In this document: in pieces, positions 10,070 to 19,845 of the stretch
How positions within the stretch are numbered: the first letter of the stretch is position 1
How the letters are laid out: each line of letters opens with the position of its first letter
From: an uncultured Bacilli bacterium
GTDB lineage: Bacteria; Bacillota_I; Bacilli_A; RF39; UBA660
Direction: 5' to 3'
Assembly: GCA_934098505.1 (NCBI GenBank)
Contig: CAKOOR010000007.1
Location: 1 to 64,000 of the forward strand
DNA: 64,000 bases
Program-made: the position numbers and the translations under genes
Notes under the pieces: generated by a model
The model's input: the letters and a program-made list of their open reading frames with translations, nothing else
Database searches by the model: none
What the model was told of the DNA's origin: nothing

Positions 10070-10096
10070 GCACTTATTTTTACAGTGCTTTTTTTC
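10068..10096 (+). terminator. Terminator after rpsO
   Basis: Inverted repeat AAGCACT (10068-10074) and AGTGCTT (10084-10090) followed by a run of T. It separates rpsO from pnp, though partial read-through is common at this locus in other bacteria. Confidence 0.85.
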
Positions 10097-10210
10097 TTGA
10101 ATATAAGAAAGAAAATAAAATATTACCATTTTAGCATCAATATTTTTATGTTACTATGGATATAGAAGTCTTTATTTAAAATAAAGAATTAATGTGAAGG
10201 AGTAAAAATT

Positions 10211-12370
10211 ATGAGTAAAAGAGTATTTGAATATAATTTTCTAGGTAAAAAATTAGTCGTTGAAACTGGTGAATATGCTAAACAAGCTAACGCTTCGGTG
10301 TTAGTTCGTTATGGTGATACCGTTATTTTAACGGCAGTAGTTATGGGTAATACCCCTATAACTCAAGATTTCTTTCCACTAACCGTTTTATATCAAGAAA
10401 GATTATATTCAGTTGGCAAAATTCCGGGGGGATTTATTAAAAGGGAAGGAAGACCAAGTGATGCCGCAACTTTAACGGCTCGTTTAATTGATAGACCTAT
10501 TAGACCGATGTTTGATGAAAACTTTAGAAATGAAGTTCAAGTTATTAATACCGTTTTATCAGTTGATCCAGATAACTCACCAGAAATGACAGCCATGTTT
10601 GCATCCAGTCTAGCTTTATCAATTTCTAATATCCCATTTGATGGTCCAATTGCGGGCGTAATCGTCGGTAAAATTGGTAAAGATTATATTATAAATCCGG
10701 ATACTAAACAAACTGTTGATACAACATTAAGTGTAACTGTTGCAGGTAGTAAAGAGGCTATCTGTATGGTTGAAGCGGGCGCTAAAGAAGCAAGTGAAAA
10801 AGAAATGTTAGAAGCTCTAATGTTTGGTCATGAAGAAATTAAAAAGCTTTGTGAGTTCCAAAGTGAAATTGTTAGGGAAGTTGGTCAAGAAAAGGTAACT
10901 GTTGATTTGGCATCAATCGATAAAGAACTAGAAAGTCAAGTTAGAAGTTATGCAACGGATAACATGTTTAAATGTTTTGAAGTTAAAGGAAAACTTGCTC
11001 AATATGAAGCCATTGATAAAGTTAAAGAAAGTACCATTGGTCATTTTGCTGAAATATATGCTGACAATGTTAATATTGAAAACATTATTAAAGATGTAAA
11101 AAAATTAGTTGATAAAATTGAAGGCGAGTGCGTAAGAGAATTAATTACTGATAAACATATTCGCCCTGATGGAAGAGCCATGGATGAGATTCGTCCTTTA
11201 AAAGCTGAAGTTGATATTTTACCAAGAACTCATGGTTCTGCAGTATTTACAAGAGGGGAAACTCAAGCTTTAGCTACAACTACTCTAGGAGCTTTAAATG
11301 AACATCAGATTTTAGATGGATTAGGTTTAGAAGATACAAAAAGATTCATGCTACATTATAATTTTCCAGCCTATTGTGTTGGTGAAGTCGGCCGCTATGG
11401 TTCACCTGGACGCCGTGAAATCGGACACGGAGCTTTAGGCGAAAGAGCTTTACTCCAAGTAATGCCAAGCGAAGAAGAATTTCCTTATACAGTTCGTGTT
11501 GTATCTGAAATTATGGAATCTAACGGTTCTTCATCACAAGCTACTATCTGCGCTGGTTGTATGTCTTTAATGGCTGCTGGGGTTCCAATCAAAGCACCAG
11601 TTGCTGGTATTGCCATGGGATTAATTACTTCTAAAGATGGTAAAAAATATACTATTCTAACCGATATTCAAGGTTTAGAAGACCATATGGGCGATATGGA
11701 TTTCAAAGTGGCAGGGACAAAAAAAGGAATTACAGCTTTACAAATGGATATTAAAATTAAAGGTGTAACTGAGGCTGTTCTAAAGAAAGCCCTTGCGCAA
11801 GCTAAAAAGGCTCGTTTAGAAGTACTAGATGTTATGCAAACTGCAATTGCTGAACCAAGAAAAGAATTATCGCCATATGCCCCAAAGATTGAATGTTTTT
11901 CTATTAATCCGGAAAAGATTAAGGATGTTATTGGTAAAGGTGGCGAGATGATTACCAAAATCATTTTAGAATGTAGTAATGTTACCTCAGTTAATGACAA
12001 AGATGCTGTTAGAGTAGACTTAGAAGACGATGGTCGTGTTATTATTTATCATCAAGACCAAAATATTATTAACGAAACAAAAGAACGCATTTTAGCAGTT
12101 GTCCGTGAAGTCGAAAAAGATGCTATTTATACTGGTAAAGTTACTAAAGTCGAAAGTTTTGGTTGCTTTGTCGAACTATGGCCTGGGGTTGAAGGCTTAT
12201 GCCATGTTTCTCAATTAGATAATAAACGTGTTGAACATCCAAAAGATTTATTTAAAGTTGGCGATGAAATAATAGTTAAATCATTAGGCTATGATAATAA
12301 AGGCCGTTTAAATCTATCAAGAAGAGAAACTCTACCAAAAGAAAAAGATAAAAAAGTTAAAGAAAAATAA
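10211..12370 (+). CDS. pnp: Polyribonucleotide nucleotidyltransferase (PNPase)
   Basis: A 719-residue 3'-5' phosphorolytic exoribonuclease acting as a trimer in mRNA decay. Two RNase PH-like domains are visible (residues ~10-230 and ~310-540), joined by the helical domain. The second carries FTRGETQALATTTLG and the catalytic region GLEDHMGDMDFKVAGT. A KH domain (IKDVIGKGGEMITKI, ~580) and an S1 domain (IYTGKVTKVESFGCFVEL, ~640) follow, then a short basic tail. All expected domains are intact. Its own ribosome site (GAAGGAG) and the preceding terminator suggest a separate promoter in 10097-10200. Confidence 0.98.
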   Translation: MSKRVFEYNFLGKKLVVETGEYAKQANASVLVRYGDTVILTAVVMGNTPITQDFFPLTVLYQERLYSVGKIPGGFIKREGRPSDAATLTARLIDRPIRPMFDENFRNEVQVINTVLSVDPDNSPEMTAMFASSLALSISNIPFDGPIAGVIVGKIGKDYIINPDTKQTVDTTLSVTVAGSKEAICMVEAGAKEASEKEMLEALMFGHEEIKKLCEFQSEIVREVGQEKVTVDLASIDKELESQVRSYATDNMFKCFEVKGKLAQYEAIDKVKESTIGHFAEIYADNVNIENIIKDVKKLVDKIEGECVRELITDKHIRPDGRAMDEIRPLKAEVDILPRTHGSAVFTRGETQALATTTLGALNEHQILDGLGLEDTKRFMLHYNFPAYCVGEVGRYGSPGRREIGHGALGERALLQVMPSEEEFPYTVRVVSEIMESNGSSSQATICAGCMSLMAAGVPIKAPVAGIAMGLITSKDGKKYTILTDIQGLEDHMGDMDFKVAGTKKGITALQMDIKIKGVTEAVLKKALAQAKKARLEVLDVMQTAIAEPRKELSPYAPKIECFSINPEKIKDVIGKGGEMITKIILECSNVTSVNDKDAVRVDLEDDGRVIIYHQDQNIINETKERILAVVREVEKDAIYTGKVTKVESFGCFVELWPGVEGLCHVSQLDNKRVEHPKDLFKVGDEIIVKSLGYDNKGRLNLSRRETLPKEKDKKVKEK

Positions 12371-12475
12371 AAAATTAGACTTAATAAACTTGCAATTTAA
12401 ATGGAAATAATGCCGGGTGTTAGTAAATGCCTTGTATACTTATAATTAGTTTATAAATTAAAAATAAGTTAAAAA

Positions 12476-12530
12476 GAAAAAGACTTAATTTAGTAAGTAA
12501 TTATTATCAACTTACTTATTAAGTCTTTTA
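12476..12530. terminator. Bidirectional terminator between pnp and a convergent gene
   Basis: A long inverted repeat (AAAGACTTAAT on the left, ATTAAGTCTTT on the right) with A and T tracts on both sides, placed between the pnp end and the end of the minus-strand gene. It should stop transcripts from both directions. Confidence 0.75.
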
Positions 12531-13130
12531 TTTTAAAAGCAAATTTAAACTGCCAATAATTGAAATAACAATTAATACTACAACTAAAGCATAATTTAGC
12601 CAAAAGAAGGAACTCTTTTTAGCTGGTTCTTTTGACATAGCGGTAGCTTCTAACTGATCCTTTTTATTTGAAACAAAATTATTAGAAGTAGTTTCGATTT
12701 TAGGATTTGTAGCCTCTTTATTATCTACAGTTATATTTTCTGATGTAATTTCTTCTTTTTTCTTAATTAGATTATCCAAGTTAATATTTTCTAATTCTTT
12801 TGTTTCTTGTCCTACATCTTCTAAATTTAATCTTAAATCAACTAAAGTATTATTAATTAAATCATAGTATTTGCTATCCTCTAATTTAATGTCTTCTGTA
12901 TTATTGTGTTTAGCTTGCGAATCAGTTGCTAAATTAGCATCTTCAGTTTCTTTATTTTTATCATCAATTACAAAGATATCTTCCAAATCAACCATGTCTT
13001 GTTCATTAAATTTTTTATTATCGATAGCATCTTTTATTTCTTGATAGTTTTCATTATTGGTTGTTTGGGGTGCTTTGGTATTATTAAATATTTCATCATA
13101 CAAAGTTTTATTTGCGGTTTTTTCTGTCAT
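12528..13130 (-). CDS. Acidic tail-anchored membrane protein, unknown
   Basis: A 200-residue protein that I do not recognise. The first ~170 residues are strongly acidic and Asn/Thr/Glu-rich with no clear fold, probably largely disordered. The last ~25 residues form a single hydrophobic segment (FFWLNYALVVVLIVISIIG) ending in LLLK, which makes it a candidate C-terminally anchored protein with a cytoplasmic domain. The ribosome site (GAGGAG) is strong and the gene is on the minus strand upstream of no obvious partner. It faces the metallopeptidase gene in the same orientation, ~110 bp apart. Confidence 0.6.
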   Translation of the reverse strand: MTEKTANKTLYDEIFNNTKAPQTTNNENYQEIKDAIDNKKFNEQDMVDLEDIFVIDDKNKETEDANLATDSQAKHNNTEDIKLEDSKYYDLINNTLVDLRLNLEDVGQETKELENINLDNLIKKKEEITSENITVDNKEATNPKIETTSNNFVSNKKDQLEATAMSKEPAKKSSFFWLNYALVVVLIVISIIGSLNLLLK

Positions 13131-13242
13131 AATAATTACTCCTCATATTCTTATATAACTGATTATATCATAAAGCAAATAAAATTAATATAAAAATTAT
13201 AAGAAAAAAGTAGGACTTCCTTGTCCTAATTGAATGCAAAGA

Positions 13243-14988
13243 TTAGTTAGTTTTACTAAACCTAATATTTAACTTTATGGGATTATCGTTATATTCTGAT
13301 TCATAATACTCATTACCATCAAAAGCATTTTCCATAGCCTTATAAGTTTCACTGGATGGGTAATTTAAAGTTTCTAATTTTGGAAATTTCTTTACTAAGT
13401 TATCAACATCATTAGAATTAATATGTTCATCACCATATAATTTTTGAGTTGTTGTAGTACTTGTTTCTAAATCATAACCATAATATTTATTTATTACTTC
13501 TTCTAAAGTTAGATTATAATATTGGCTTAGGTATGTAAAGAAGATTCTTTCAACTTGTTTAAGGCTATCATTAAATTCCTGATAGAAATAATAATCAGTA
13601 GTATTAAGATTATCGTCTAACTTAGTGTAAGAGGCACGACTAGTTATGCTGTATAGTAAAATTTTATAAAGATTTAAGTTGTCTTCCAAAGTTAAATCAG
13701 CTTGAGTTTCATTATAATTAATTAAATTTTTCAGACTTAATTTCATAATATCAACGTATTGCATGGTACCGATAGTATCATTGATACGGAAATAATCTTC
13801 ATCACTTAAATCACCGTCAGGGATATTATATTTCTCTGCAATTTTTTCAATGTAATCATTGTAATATTGGAGAGCATCAATACTGTACATAATTTTATTT
13901 AAAAGAACTTTTTCTTCATCAGTGTTAATATTTAACATTTGGTAAAGACGTTCTAAATCATTATTAAAAATAGCTTGATAGAAGTCGCTGGCATTACTTT
14001 GATTATCCCAAGCATTGATACATAAAAGAAGATTTTCAATTTGACAATAACTATAATAACTTTTCAAAAGTGTATAGGATATCATATCATCAGTATTTTC
14101 ATAATCGAAGTTAGCTGGATTATGTTCTTTTAAATTACCATAATAAAGATCGTTTTCAGCATTGGCTTCTAACATAAAGGAAAAATCGCTACTAGTAGTG
14201 CTAAAATGAGGCTTTTTACCATTGTCTAATTGATCTTGACATGCCCATTCTTTTGCATGATTCATTTCATGCATGATAGTTTTTTTGGCAGCATCAGTAA
14301 GAAACAATCCACCATTTCTATTTATACTATAAGCAAAGGCTTCTTTAATCGCCACTGGGGATATTTCAATTAGATTATCTTCATTTACATAATGCGCTAA
14401 AGTGATATCAGCAGTTTCTTTTTCATTCAGATTGTCATTGATGACAATTCTCAATTTAGAAAATTGATGAATTTGATGGCGATCATTATTTTCTAAAGCA
14501 ACTTTAATAACTGCTGCAATGCCATTTTCAATCCCAATTTGAATTTTAAGATTGTTAATAGAATCATTATCATCTTGACTTATTTTATATAAATATAAAT
14601 TATCAAAAACGGAGTGGACACTAGTATTATTTTTTTCATATTCTTTAGTGTTAGCCACAATTTGAGCGTAAAGGGTTTCTTCTGTCCACTCTGTAGTATC
14701 ACTACAGTCGATAGTAAAAGTAGGTTCTAAGATTTCAGCAATTTGTTCGTCATTAAAAGAAATACGCGAATCAATTCCATCGATTTTACTTAATTCATCG
14801 TAAAAGAATTGCAAGGTGGATGTAACATCTTCATCGTTTTCGGTAACGCTTGATGAGGCCATGGTAGTTGGAGTAGTAAAGTCAATTGGATTATTATTAT
14901 TTTGTATAGCCATACAAGCTGTATTTTGAATACAAATAGTTAAGCAAAGAAGCAGGGAAGCTATTCTTCTATTTACTTTATTTTTCAT
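13243..14988 (-). CDS. Secreted HExxH metallopeptidase-like lipoprotein
   Basis: A ~581-residue exported protein. The N-terminus is a signal peptide (basic start, then LLLCLTICI) followed by QNTAC, a plausible though imperfect lipobox with the Cys near residue 25. A zinc-peptidase motif HEMNH lies near residues 240-244, with acidic residues ~30 positions later (MLEANAEN) that could supply the third ligand as in gluzincins. Two thirds of the protein are Asn/Asp/Tyr-rich and unassigned. An in-frame Met 18 bases upstream has no ribosome site; the chosen start has AGAGG 7 bases ahead. Peptidase function is an inference from the motif and secretion; substrate unknown. Confidence 0.65.
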   Translation of the reverse strand: MKNKVNRRIASLLLCLTICIQNTACMAIQNNNNPIDFTTPTTMASSSVTENDEDVTSTLQFFYDELSKIDGIDSRISFNDEQIAEILEPTFTIDCSDTTEWTEETLYAQIVANTKEYEKNNTSVHSVFDNLYLYKISQDDNDSINNLKIQIGIENGIAAVIKVALENNDRHQIHQFSKLRIVINDNLNEKETADITLAHYVNEDNLIEISPVAIKEAFAYSINRNGGLFLTDAAKKTIMHEMNHAKEWACQDQLDNGKKPHFSTTSSDFSFMLEANAENDLYYGNLKEHNPANFDYENTDDMISYTLLKSYYSYCQIENLLLCINAWDNQSNASDFYQAIFNNDLERLYQMLNINTDEEKVLLNKIMYSIDALQYYNDYIEKIAEKYNIPDGDLSDEDYFRINDTIGTMQYVDIMKLSLKNLINYNETQADLTLEDNLNLYKILLYSITSRASYTKLDDNLNTTDYYFYQEFNDSLKQVERIFFTYLSQYYNLTLEEVINKYYGYDLETSTTTTQKLYGDEHINSNDVDNLVKKFPKLETLNYPSSETYKAMENAFDGNEYYESEYNDNPIKLNIRFSKTN

Positions 14989-15104
14989 GGTAAATCCTCT
15001 TTTCATTAATTGCTGTTTACTTTAACATTTCCTTACAGTTTTGTCAATTAAAATTTACTGAAAAAAACTCGCTTCTTTTATTAGAAACGAGTAAAATTAT
15101 ATTA

Positions 15105-17066
15105 TTAGATATCCGAATTATCGGTATTTTCTGTATTTGGGCTACTTACTTGATCCCAAATAGCATTTATTAGATTGTTTTTAATATCAGTTAATTCATC
15201 TTCAGTGATATCATCAACTAAAACAGCATCAGTATAATCAAAATCATTATTTTTGCTTTCACCAAAGGTTAAATTCATCTTAATTTCTGCATTAGTATCA
15301 TTATTATTAGTATTTTTAAAACTAAATAAGAAACTACCTTTATTATTATCCAATTTAGTAAGAATTAAACTACCTTGATAATTATTTAAAATATTACTAA
15401 CCTGAAAATCTAGATTAATTAAGTCGTTTTTATTCTTATTACTTTTAATATCAATTAACTTAATATCATCAATATAAATTAGTAATTTATCATCACTTAA
15501 ATTAATACTTACTTTTTTCTTGCCATAGATATTTAAAGTCATATTACCATCTATTAAATATTCTAGAATTTCTTTATCATCATTATAAATTTTAATACCA
15601 CTAAATGTTTGAAGAAGACCTTTTGTATAAATCTTAATTTGATAATTACCTTTGAAACTAACATTGGAATTAAAAAGCTCATTAACAGTTACTTCATCAA
15701 GACCAATATTTTTAGCCATAGATTTTAATAATTCACTATCACTTGCAATTGCATTTAAGACTTTTTGAATGCTATTATTAAAATTATATTCAGAAAACTC
15801 TAAGGTTAAGACATTGAACTTTTCGCCATTTAAATCTTCTTTTTCCTTTTTACTACTAGTATATTCAATATTATTAACGAGATAATTTTTAATAACATCA
15901 ATATTATTATTTAAATTACTATAATTAATACTTAAAGGATTAACTTTAATAGGATTATTAATTTGGATTGGATAGTAATATAAAGGGGTACTTATATAAA
16001 GATTTTTATTCAAATAACTATAAGTATTATTAATAGATTTATCTTCTTTTATAAGTTCGATATTACCATAGTAATTATTATTTTTGTTATAAAGACTAAC
16101 ATTATAAGTATAATCTTTTAAGTTAGCATAATCACTACTAGTAGTATCTAGAGTTGCTGTTCCAGTTATTCCCTTATTTAATTCTTCTTTAATGGTATTT
16201 AGTTCACTTAAAGTATTAGTTAAATTAGTATTAATATTCGTAAGAGCACTGTTTATAATAGCACTGTCTTTTGTAAATAAGATAAAGTATAGACCTAAGA
16301 AACAAAGAATAAGTAAAATGATAATAATGAAAGGTTCAAAGAAATTATATTTTCTTTCTTTAATTAATAATTCATCAATTTCCTTATTTAATTTCTCTTG
16401 ATTATTTGCCTCTATTTTAATAGCTTCCGTTATATCATCAGTATCCCAGATAGCTTTCGCAAATTCGTTATTATTATTAATATCTTTAAGTTCATTCTTA
16501 TAATTTTTATCTTTATTAGCAGAATTATCTTTGATAATAATATTCTCTTTAGGAATCTTTTTAGTTGTTTCTTTTATAACATCTTTTTTTCTCTTAGGAC
16601 TTTTAACTGTTTTTTCTTTTTTAAAGTCATTATTTAACTCTTTATTATCATTCTTTTTTATAGTATTTTTCTTTTCTTCTTTAGAAATAATATCTATTTT
16701 TTTATCTTCTTTTTTATCTATTCCAACTTCTTTATTTATTTTAATTTCTTTATTTTCTTTAATAATATTTTTAGCATTTTTATCTGAATCACTAAACTTA
16801 ACCGTTTTTGTTTTTACCACGCTTTTTTTAGCAGATGTCTTATTATTAGCAGTCGCTTTATTTTTAGAAGTTTTCTTCTTGTTGTTAGTGACTTTTTTAA
16901 TATTATTGTTTTCTTTTTTAGTATTACTAGTAACTTTCTTTTTATTGTTTTCTTCTTTAACTTTATTATCAGTATCTTTTAAATTATCACTAATATTTTT
17001 AGCACTTTTTAGTTTTGGCAAATTTTGATTATTATTTATATTATCGGTTTTTGTATTCCTATCCAT
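15105..17066 (-). CDS. Membrane protein with Lys/Asn-rich cytoplasmic tail
   Basis: A 653-residue single-pass protein. Residues 1-~240 are extremely rich in Lys, Asn and Glu and probably disordered and cytoplasmic. One hydrophobic segment (FIIIILLILCFLGLYFILF, ~247-265) is followed by a ~385-residue extracytoplasmic domain rich in beta-forming repeats. That domain resembles in layout the partner proteins at 39977 and 45016: small-residue N-terminus, NTY-type strands, and a final E-x-x-D-I-K-N-N-L helix near the C-terminus. I infer a shared beta-rich domain family but cannot name it. A plus-strand open frame across the basic part is an antisense shadow. Confidence 0.6.
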   Translation of the reverse strand: MDRNTKTDNINNNQNLPKLKSAKNISDNLKDTDNKVKEENNKKKVTSNTKKENNNIKKVTNNKKKTSKNKATANNKTSAKKSVVKTKTVKFSDSDKNAKNIIKENKEIKINKEVGIDKKEDKKIDIISKEEKKNTIKKNDNKELNNDFKKEKTVKSPKRKKDVIKETTKKIPKENIIIKDNSANKDKNYKNELKDINNNNEFAKAIWDTDDITEAIKIEANNQEKLNKEIDELLIKERKYNFFEPFIIIILLILCFLGLYFILFTKDSAIINSALTNINTNLTNTLSELNTIKEELNKGITGTATLDTTSSDYANLKDYTYNVSLYNKNNNYYGNIELIKEDKSINNTYSYLNKNLYISTPLYYYPIQINNPIKVNPLSINYSNLNNNIDVIKNYLVNNIEYTSSKKEKEDLNGEKFNVLTLEFSEYNFNNSIQKVLNAIASDSELLKSMAKNIGLDEVTVNELFNSNVSFKGNYQIKIYTKGLLQTFSGIKIYNDDKEILEYLIDGNMTLNIYGKKKVSINLSDDKLLIYIDDIKLIDIKSNKNKNDLINLDFQVSNILNNYQGSLILTKLDNNKGSFLFSFKNTNNNDTNAEIKMNLTFGESKNNDFDYTDAVLVDDITEDELTDIKNNLINAIWDQVSSPNTENTDNSDI

Positions 17067-17320
17067 AATTTAAATTATTTAAATACTATTTGTTAGAAAG
17101 ATATAGTATTTAATACTCCTTTTGTTTATATTTCTTTCTATATTTTTAATTGTAACATAAATCTAAATCTTTTAGGAAAAAAGTATTTAGTAATATTCCT
17201 GAATATATATAAAATATTAGAGGGTCATTTATAAATTTTTGCTAAATAAAGTGCATATTTTATATTTAATACTTTTCATTAAAAATCGTTTATAGTAAAA
17301 TGTAGGGGAGGTGAAGACAA

Positions 17321-17971
17321 ATGAAAAGCAAATACAATATGTCAAGGGAAGATAACATTTTTTTTGCAAAAAGAAAGTTGGTAGATAATATTTACAGAAG
17401 TGCTAATCTAGAAGGAATTGCAGTAACTTTTGCCGATACCTACGCTTTTATGAATAATGTTAACACCGGTAAAATTTCGGTCGATGATATGCTTAAATTA
17501 AAAGGGTTAAAGGATGCATGGTCTTATGTAATGGATTCATTAGGCGAAGAACTTGATATAGATTATATAAAAAAAATTCATTTTGAAGTTTGTAAGGGTC
17601 AAAACATTTTGCCATTGGGCGATTTTCGCAATAGAGGAGTAGGTATTACCGGAACTTCATGGCGTCCAAAATTACCAAGTGAGTGTGATTATACTGCTGA
17701 GTTGCAGGAAATACTAAAAATAGACAATGCCTTAGATCGCTGTCTTACTATATTTTGTTGGATTCAAAGAAGTCAAATGTTTTTAGACGGTAATAAAAGA
17801 GTAGCAAACATAGTTGCTAACAAAGAAATGATAAAAAGTGGGCAAGGTATTATCTCTATTCCAGTTGAAAGAATCGCTGAATATTTAGGATATCTTATTA
17901 ATTACTATGAAACAAATAATATGACACCATTAAAAGAATGGTTATATGAAAATGCAATCGATGGTATCTAG
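17321..17971 (+). CDS. Fic-domain protein with altered catalytic motif
   Basis: A 216-residue Fic-fold protein. Active Fic enzymes transfer AMP or related groups to target hydroxyls using HPFxDGNxRxxR. Here the core reads QMFLDGNKR (residues 152-160), so the catalytic His is Gln while the Asp-Gly-Asn-x-Arg nucleotide-binding part is kept. An N-terminal SANLEG (27-32) fits the class II inhibitory motif [S/T]xxxE[G/N], whose Glu blocks ATP. The conserved loop GDFRNRGVGI precedes the core. It could be an inactive or repurposed Fic, or belong to the Gln-containing Fic subgroup seen in other Firmicutes. A strong GGGGAGG ribosome site precedes it. No antitoxin gene adjoins. Confidence 0.8.
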   Translation: MKSKYNMSREDNIFFAKRKLVDNIYRSANLEGIAVTFADTYAFMNNVNTGKISVDDMLKLKGLKDAWSYVMDSLGEELDIDYIKKIHFEVCKGQNILPLGDFRNRGVGITGTSWRPKLPSECDYTAELQEILKIDNALDRCLTIFCWIQRSQMFLDGNKRVANIVANKEMIKSGQGIISIPVERIAEYLGYLINYYETNNMTPLKEWLYENAIDGI

Positions 17972-18062
17972 AATATTTTAAAATAGAGAAAATAATTATA
18001 AGAGGACATTTAAAAGTAATAAAGTCTTCTTTTTTTCATAAATTTTAATAGAGGTAATTATT

Positions 18063-19214
18063 ATGAAAAAAATATGTTTTTTATTAGTCTTATTTCTGTG
18101 TCCTTTCTCAGTTTTTGCACTTGATTTAGCTAGTAATGCTAAAAGTGCTATTATCATGGAACCAACTACGGGTAAAGTTATATTTGAAAAAAATAGTAAT
18201 GAACGTTTAGAACCAGCTTCGATGACAAAAATTATGACCCTTTTATTAACTTTTGAAGCGATTGATAATGGTAGAGTTTCTCTAGATGATACGGTTAACA
18301 TTTCGAAACGAGCAGCCGATATGGGCGGTTCTCAGATGTTTTTAGAAGCCGGCAGTAATATTCATTTAGAAGAAATAATTAAAGGAGTTAGTATTGCCTC
18401 TGCTAATGACGGGGCGATTGCTTTAGCAGAATATATTGGCGGTAGTGTAGAAAATTTTGTTGATATGATGAATAAAAAAGCTGAAGATTTAGGACTTTCC
18501 AATACGCATTTTGTTAATCCTCATGGACTACATGATGATAATCATTATAGTTCGGCTTATGATATGGCCATTATGGCTGCTAACTTAATAGATCATGAAA
18601 AAATATTAAATTATACTTCTATTTATGAAGATTATTTTAATAAACCAGATGGTTCTAGAACTTGGCTTGTTAATACCAATAAATTAGTAAGATTTTTTGA
18701 AGGCGTAGACGGTTTAAAAACGGGTTATACGCAGGAAGCCGGCTACTGTTTAACAGCAACCGCAAAGAAAAATAATGTGCGCTATATAACTGTTGTGATG
18801 GGAGAACCATCAGCTGATATGCGAAGTAGTGAAACAACTAATATGTTAAATTATGCTTTTAATTCTTTTAAACTTAATACAATTCTAGATAAGAATCAAG
18901 AATTAGGAAATATTTATATCGATAAAAGTAAACAAAAGACTGCTAAAATTATTGTTAAAAATCCTATAACTGAATTAATGAGCAAAGAAAAAGATATTCC
19001 TAATTATACTTATAATTTAAAAGTAGGAAAGTTAGTAGCGCCCATTAAAGCTGGTACCAAAGTAGGAACGGTAGAAATTTTAGATAATGAAGGTTTAATA
19101 GTAAGAGAAGAAGATGTAACTATTGCTTATGATATAGATAAAGCTAACCTTTGGGGGACTTTCTTAGAAAATTTAATGACAATAATAAAAGGAAAAAAAA
19201 TAAATAAAATATAA
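18063..19214 (+). CDS. D-alanyl-D-alanine carboxypeptidase (DacF/DacA type)
   Basis: A 383-residue penicillin-binding protein that trims the terminal D-Ala from peptidoglycan stem peptides outside the membrane. A signal peptide (MKKICFLLVLFLCPFSVFA) is clear. The three serine-acyltransferase motifs are intact: SMTK (Ser53, Lys56), SAN near residue 120 and KTG in GLKTGYTQEAGYC near residue 220. A C-terminal PBP5-type beta domain follows (~280-360), and a final hydrophobic/basic tail could bind the membrane. mntP starts 2 bp after its stop, so the two are probably one transcript. The family includes sporulation-linked DacF, consistent with spoIVA in this window. Confidence 0.92.
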   Translation: MKKICFLLVLFLCPFSVFALDLASNAKSAIIMEPTTGKVIFEKNSNERLEPASMTKIMTLLLTFEAIDNGRVSLDDTVNISKRAADMGGSQMFLEAGSNIHLEEIIKGVSIASANDGAIALAEYIGGSVENFVDMMNKKAEDLGLSNTHFVNPHGLHDDNHYSSAYDMAIMAANLIDHEKILNYTSIYEDYFNKPDGSRTWLVNTNKLVRFFEGVDGLKTGYTQEAGYCLTATAKKNNVRYITVVMGEPSADMRSSETTNMLNYAFNSFKLNTILDKNQELGNIYIDKSKQKTAKIIVKNPITELMSKEKDIPNYTYNLKVGKLVAPIKAGTKVGTVEILDNEGLIVREEDVTIAYDIDKANLWGTFLENLMTIIKGKKINKI

Positions 19215-19215
19215 T

Positions 19216-19749
19216 ATGACAATAATAGAACTATTTCTAATAGCCGTAGGACTAGCTAGTGATGCTTTTGTTGTATCTATCACTTTAGGTCTTAAGTACC
19301 AATATCTTAGTCTTCTTAATAAACTAAAGATAGCTTTAACATTTAGTATTTTACAAGTATTAATGCCAATGGTAGGATTTTTAGTAGCTTATAATTTTAA
19401 CTCTCAAGTAACTTTTCTTACTAAATTTATTGCTTTTTTAATCTTAAGTTTAATAGGTATTAATATGTTAATAAGTAAAGAAGAAGAGTTAAATTATAAT
19501 ATAGATTTTAAGAATTTATTTTTCTTAGGAATAGCTACTTCCTTAGATGCTTTTGCGGTAGGACTTTCTTTTGCTTTTTTAAAAGTTGATATGTTAATTT
19601 CTCTTACTTTAATTGGTTTAGTAACTTTTCTTATGTGTTTTCTAGGTCCTTATTTAGGTAATTATTTTGGTAGTAAAATAGCTAATAAACCTCAAGTAGT
19701 AGGGGGAATTATTTTAATTGTAATAGGTTTTAAAATATTAATATTTTAG
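19216..19749 (+). CDS. mntP: Manganese efflux pump MntP
   Basis: A 177-residue polytopic protein with six hydrophobic helices arranged as two related halves, as in the MntP (formerly UPF0059) family of Mn(II) exporters. The paired helix motifs GLASDAFVVSITLGL and GIATSLDAFAVGLSFA carry the conserved Asp residues needed for transport. It starts 2 bp after dacF and relies on an SD-like purine stretch inside that gene, so it is likely translationally coupled. I see no yybP-ykoY manganese riboswitch directly ahead, which fits an internal operon position. Confidence 0.92.
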   Translation: MTIIELFLIAVGLASDAFVVSITLGLKYQYLSLLNKLKIALTFSILQVLMPMVGFLVAYNFNSQVTFLTKFIAFLILSLIGINMLISKEEELNYNIDFKNLFFLGIATSLDAFAVGLSFAFLKVDMLISLTLIGLVTFLMCFLGPYLGNYFGSKIANKPQVVGGIILIVIGFKILIF

Positions 19750-19792
19750 AATCTAAGAGGTAACTGATTGTCAATATAGTTTTAACTAATAG

Positions 19793-19839
19793 TTGACAGA
19801 CTGTGAATTCAGTGTTATAGTAACTCCTCGAAAGAGGGG
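19793..19839 (+). promoter_or_regulatory. Strong promoter and SD-masking hairpin before J-domain gene
   Basis: A near-consensus promoter is visible: TTGACA at 19793-19798, a 17-base spacer, and TATAGT at 19816-19821. Just downstream CTCCTC (19824-19829), a GAAA tetraloop, and GAGGGG (19834-19839) form a six-pair hairpin. Its right arm is the ribosome site of the gene starting at 19846. The hairpin would lie at the very 5' end of the transcript, so translation may depend on opening it. Confidence 0.7.
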
Positions 19840-19845
19840 GTACGT

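Noticed and set aside
11668..12000. Minus-strand open frame inside pnp
   Set aside because: Fully within a strongly conserved gene, with no ribosome site or domain.
16531..17028. Plus-strand hydrophobic open frame of 165 codons
   Set aside because: It is the complement of the Lys/Asn-rich part of the gene at 15105-17066; Lys and Asn codons read as Phe, Leu and Val on the other strand.
19700..19845. Manganese riboswitch for mntP
   Set aside because: mntP begins 2 bp after dacF, and the sequence after it belongs to the J-domain gene promoter.
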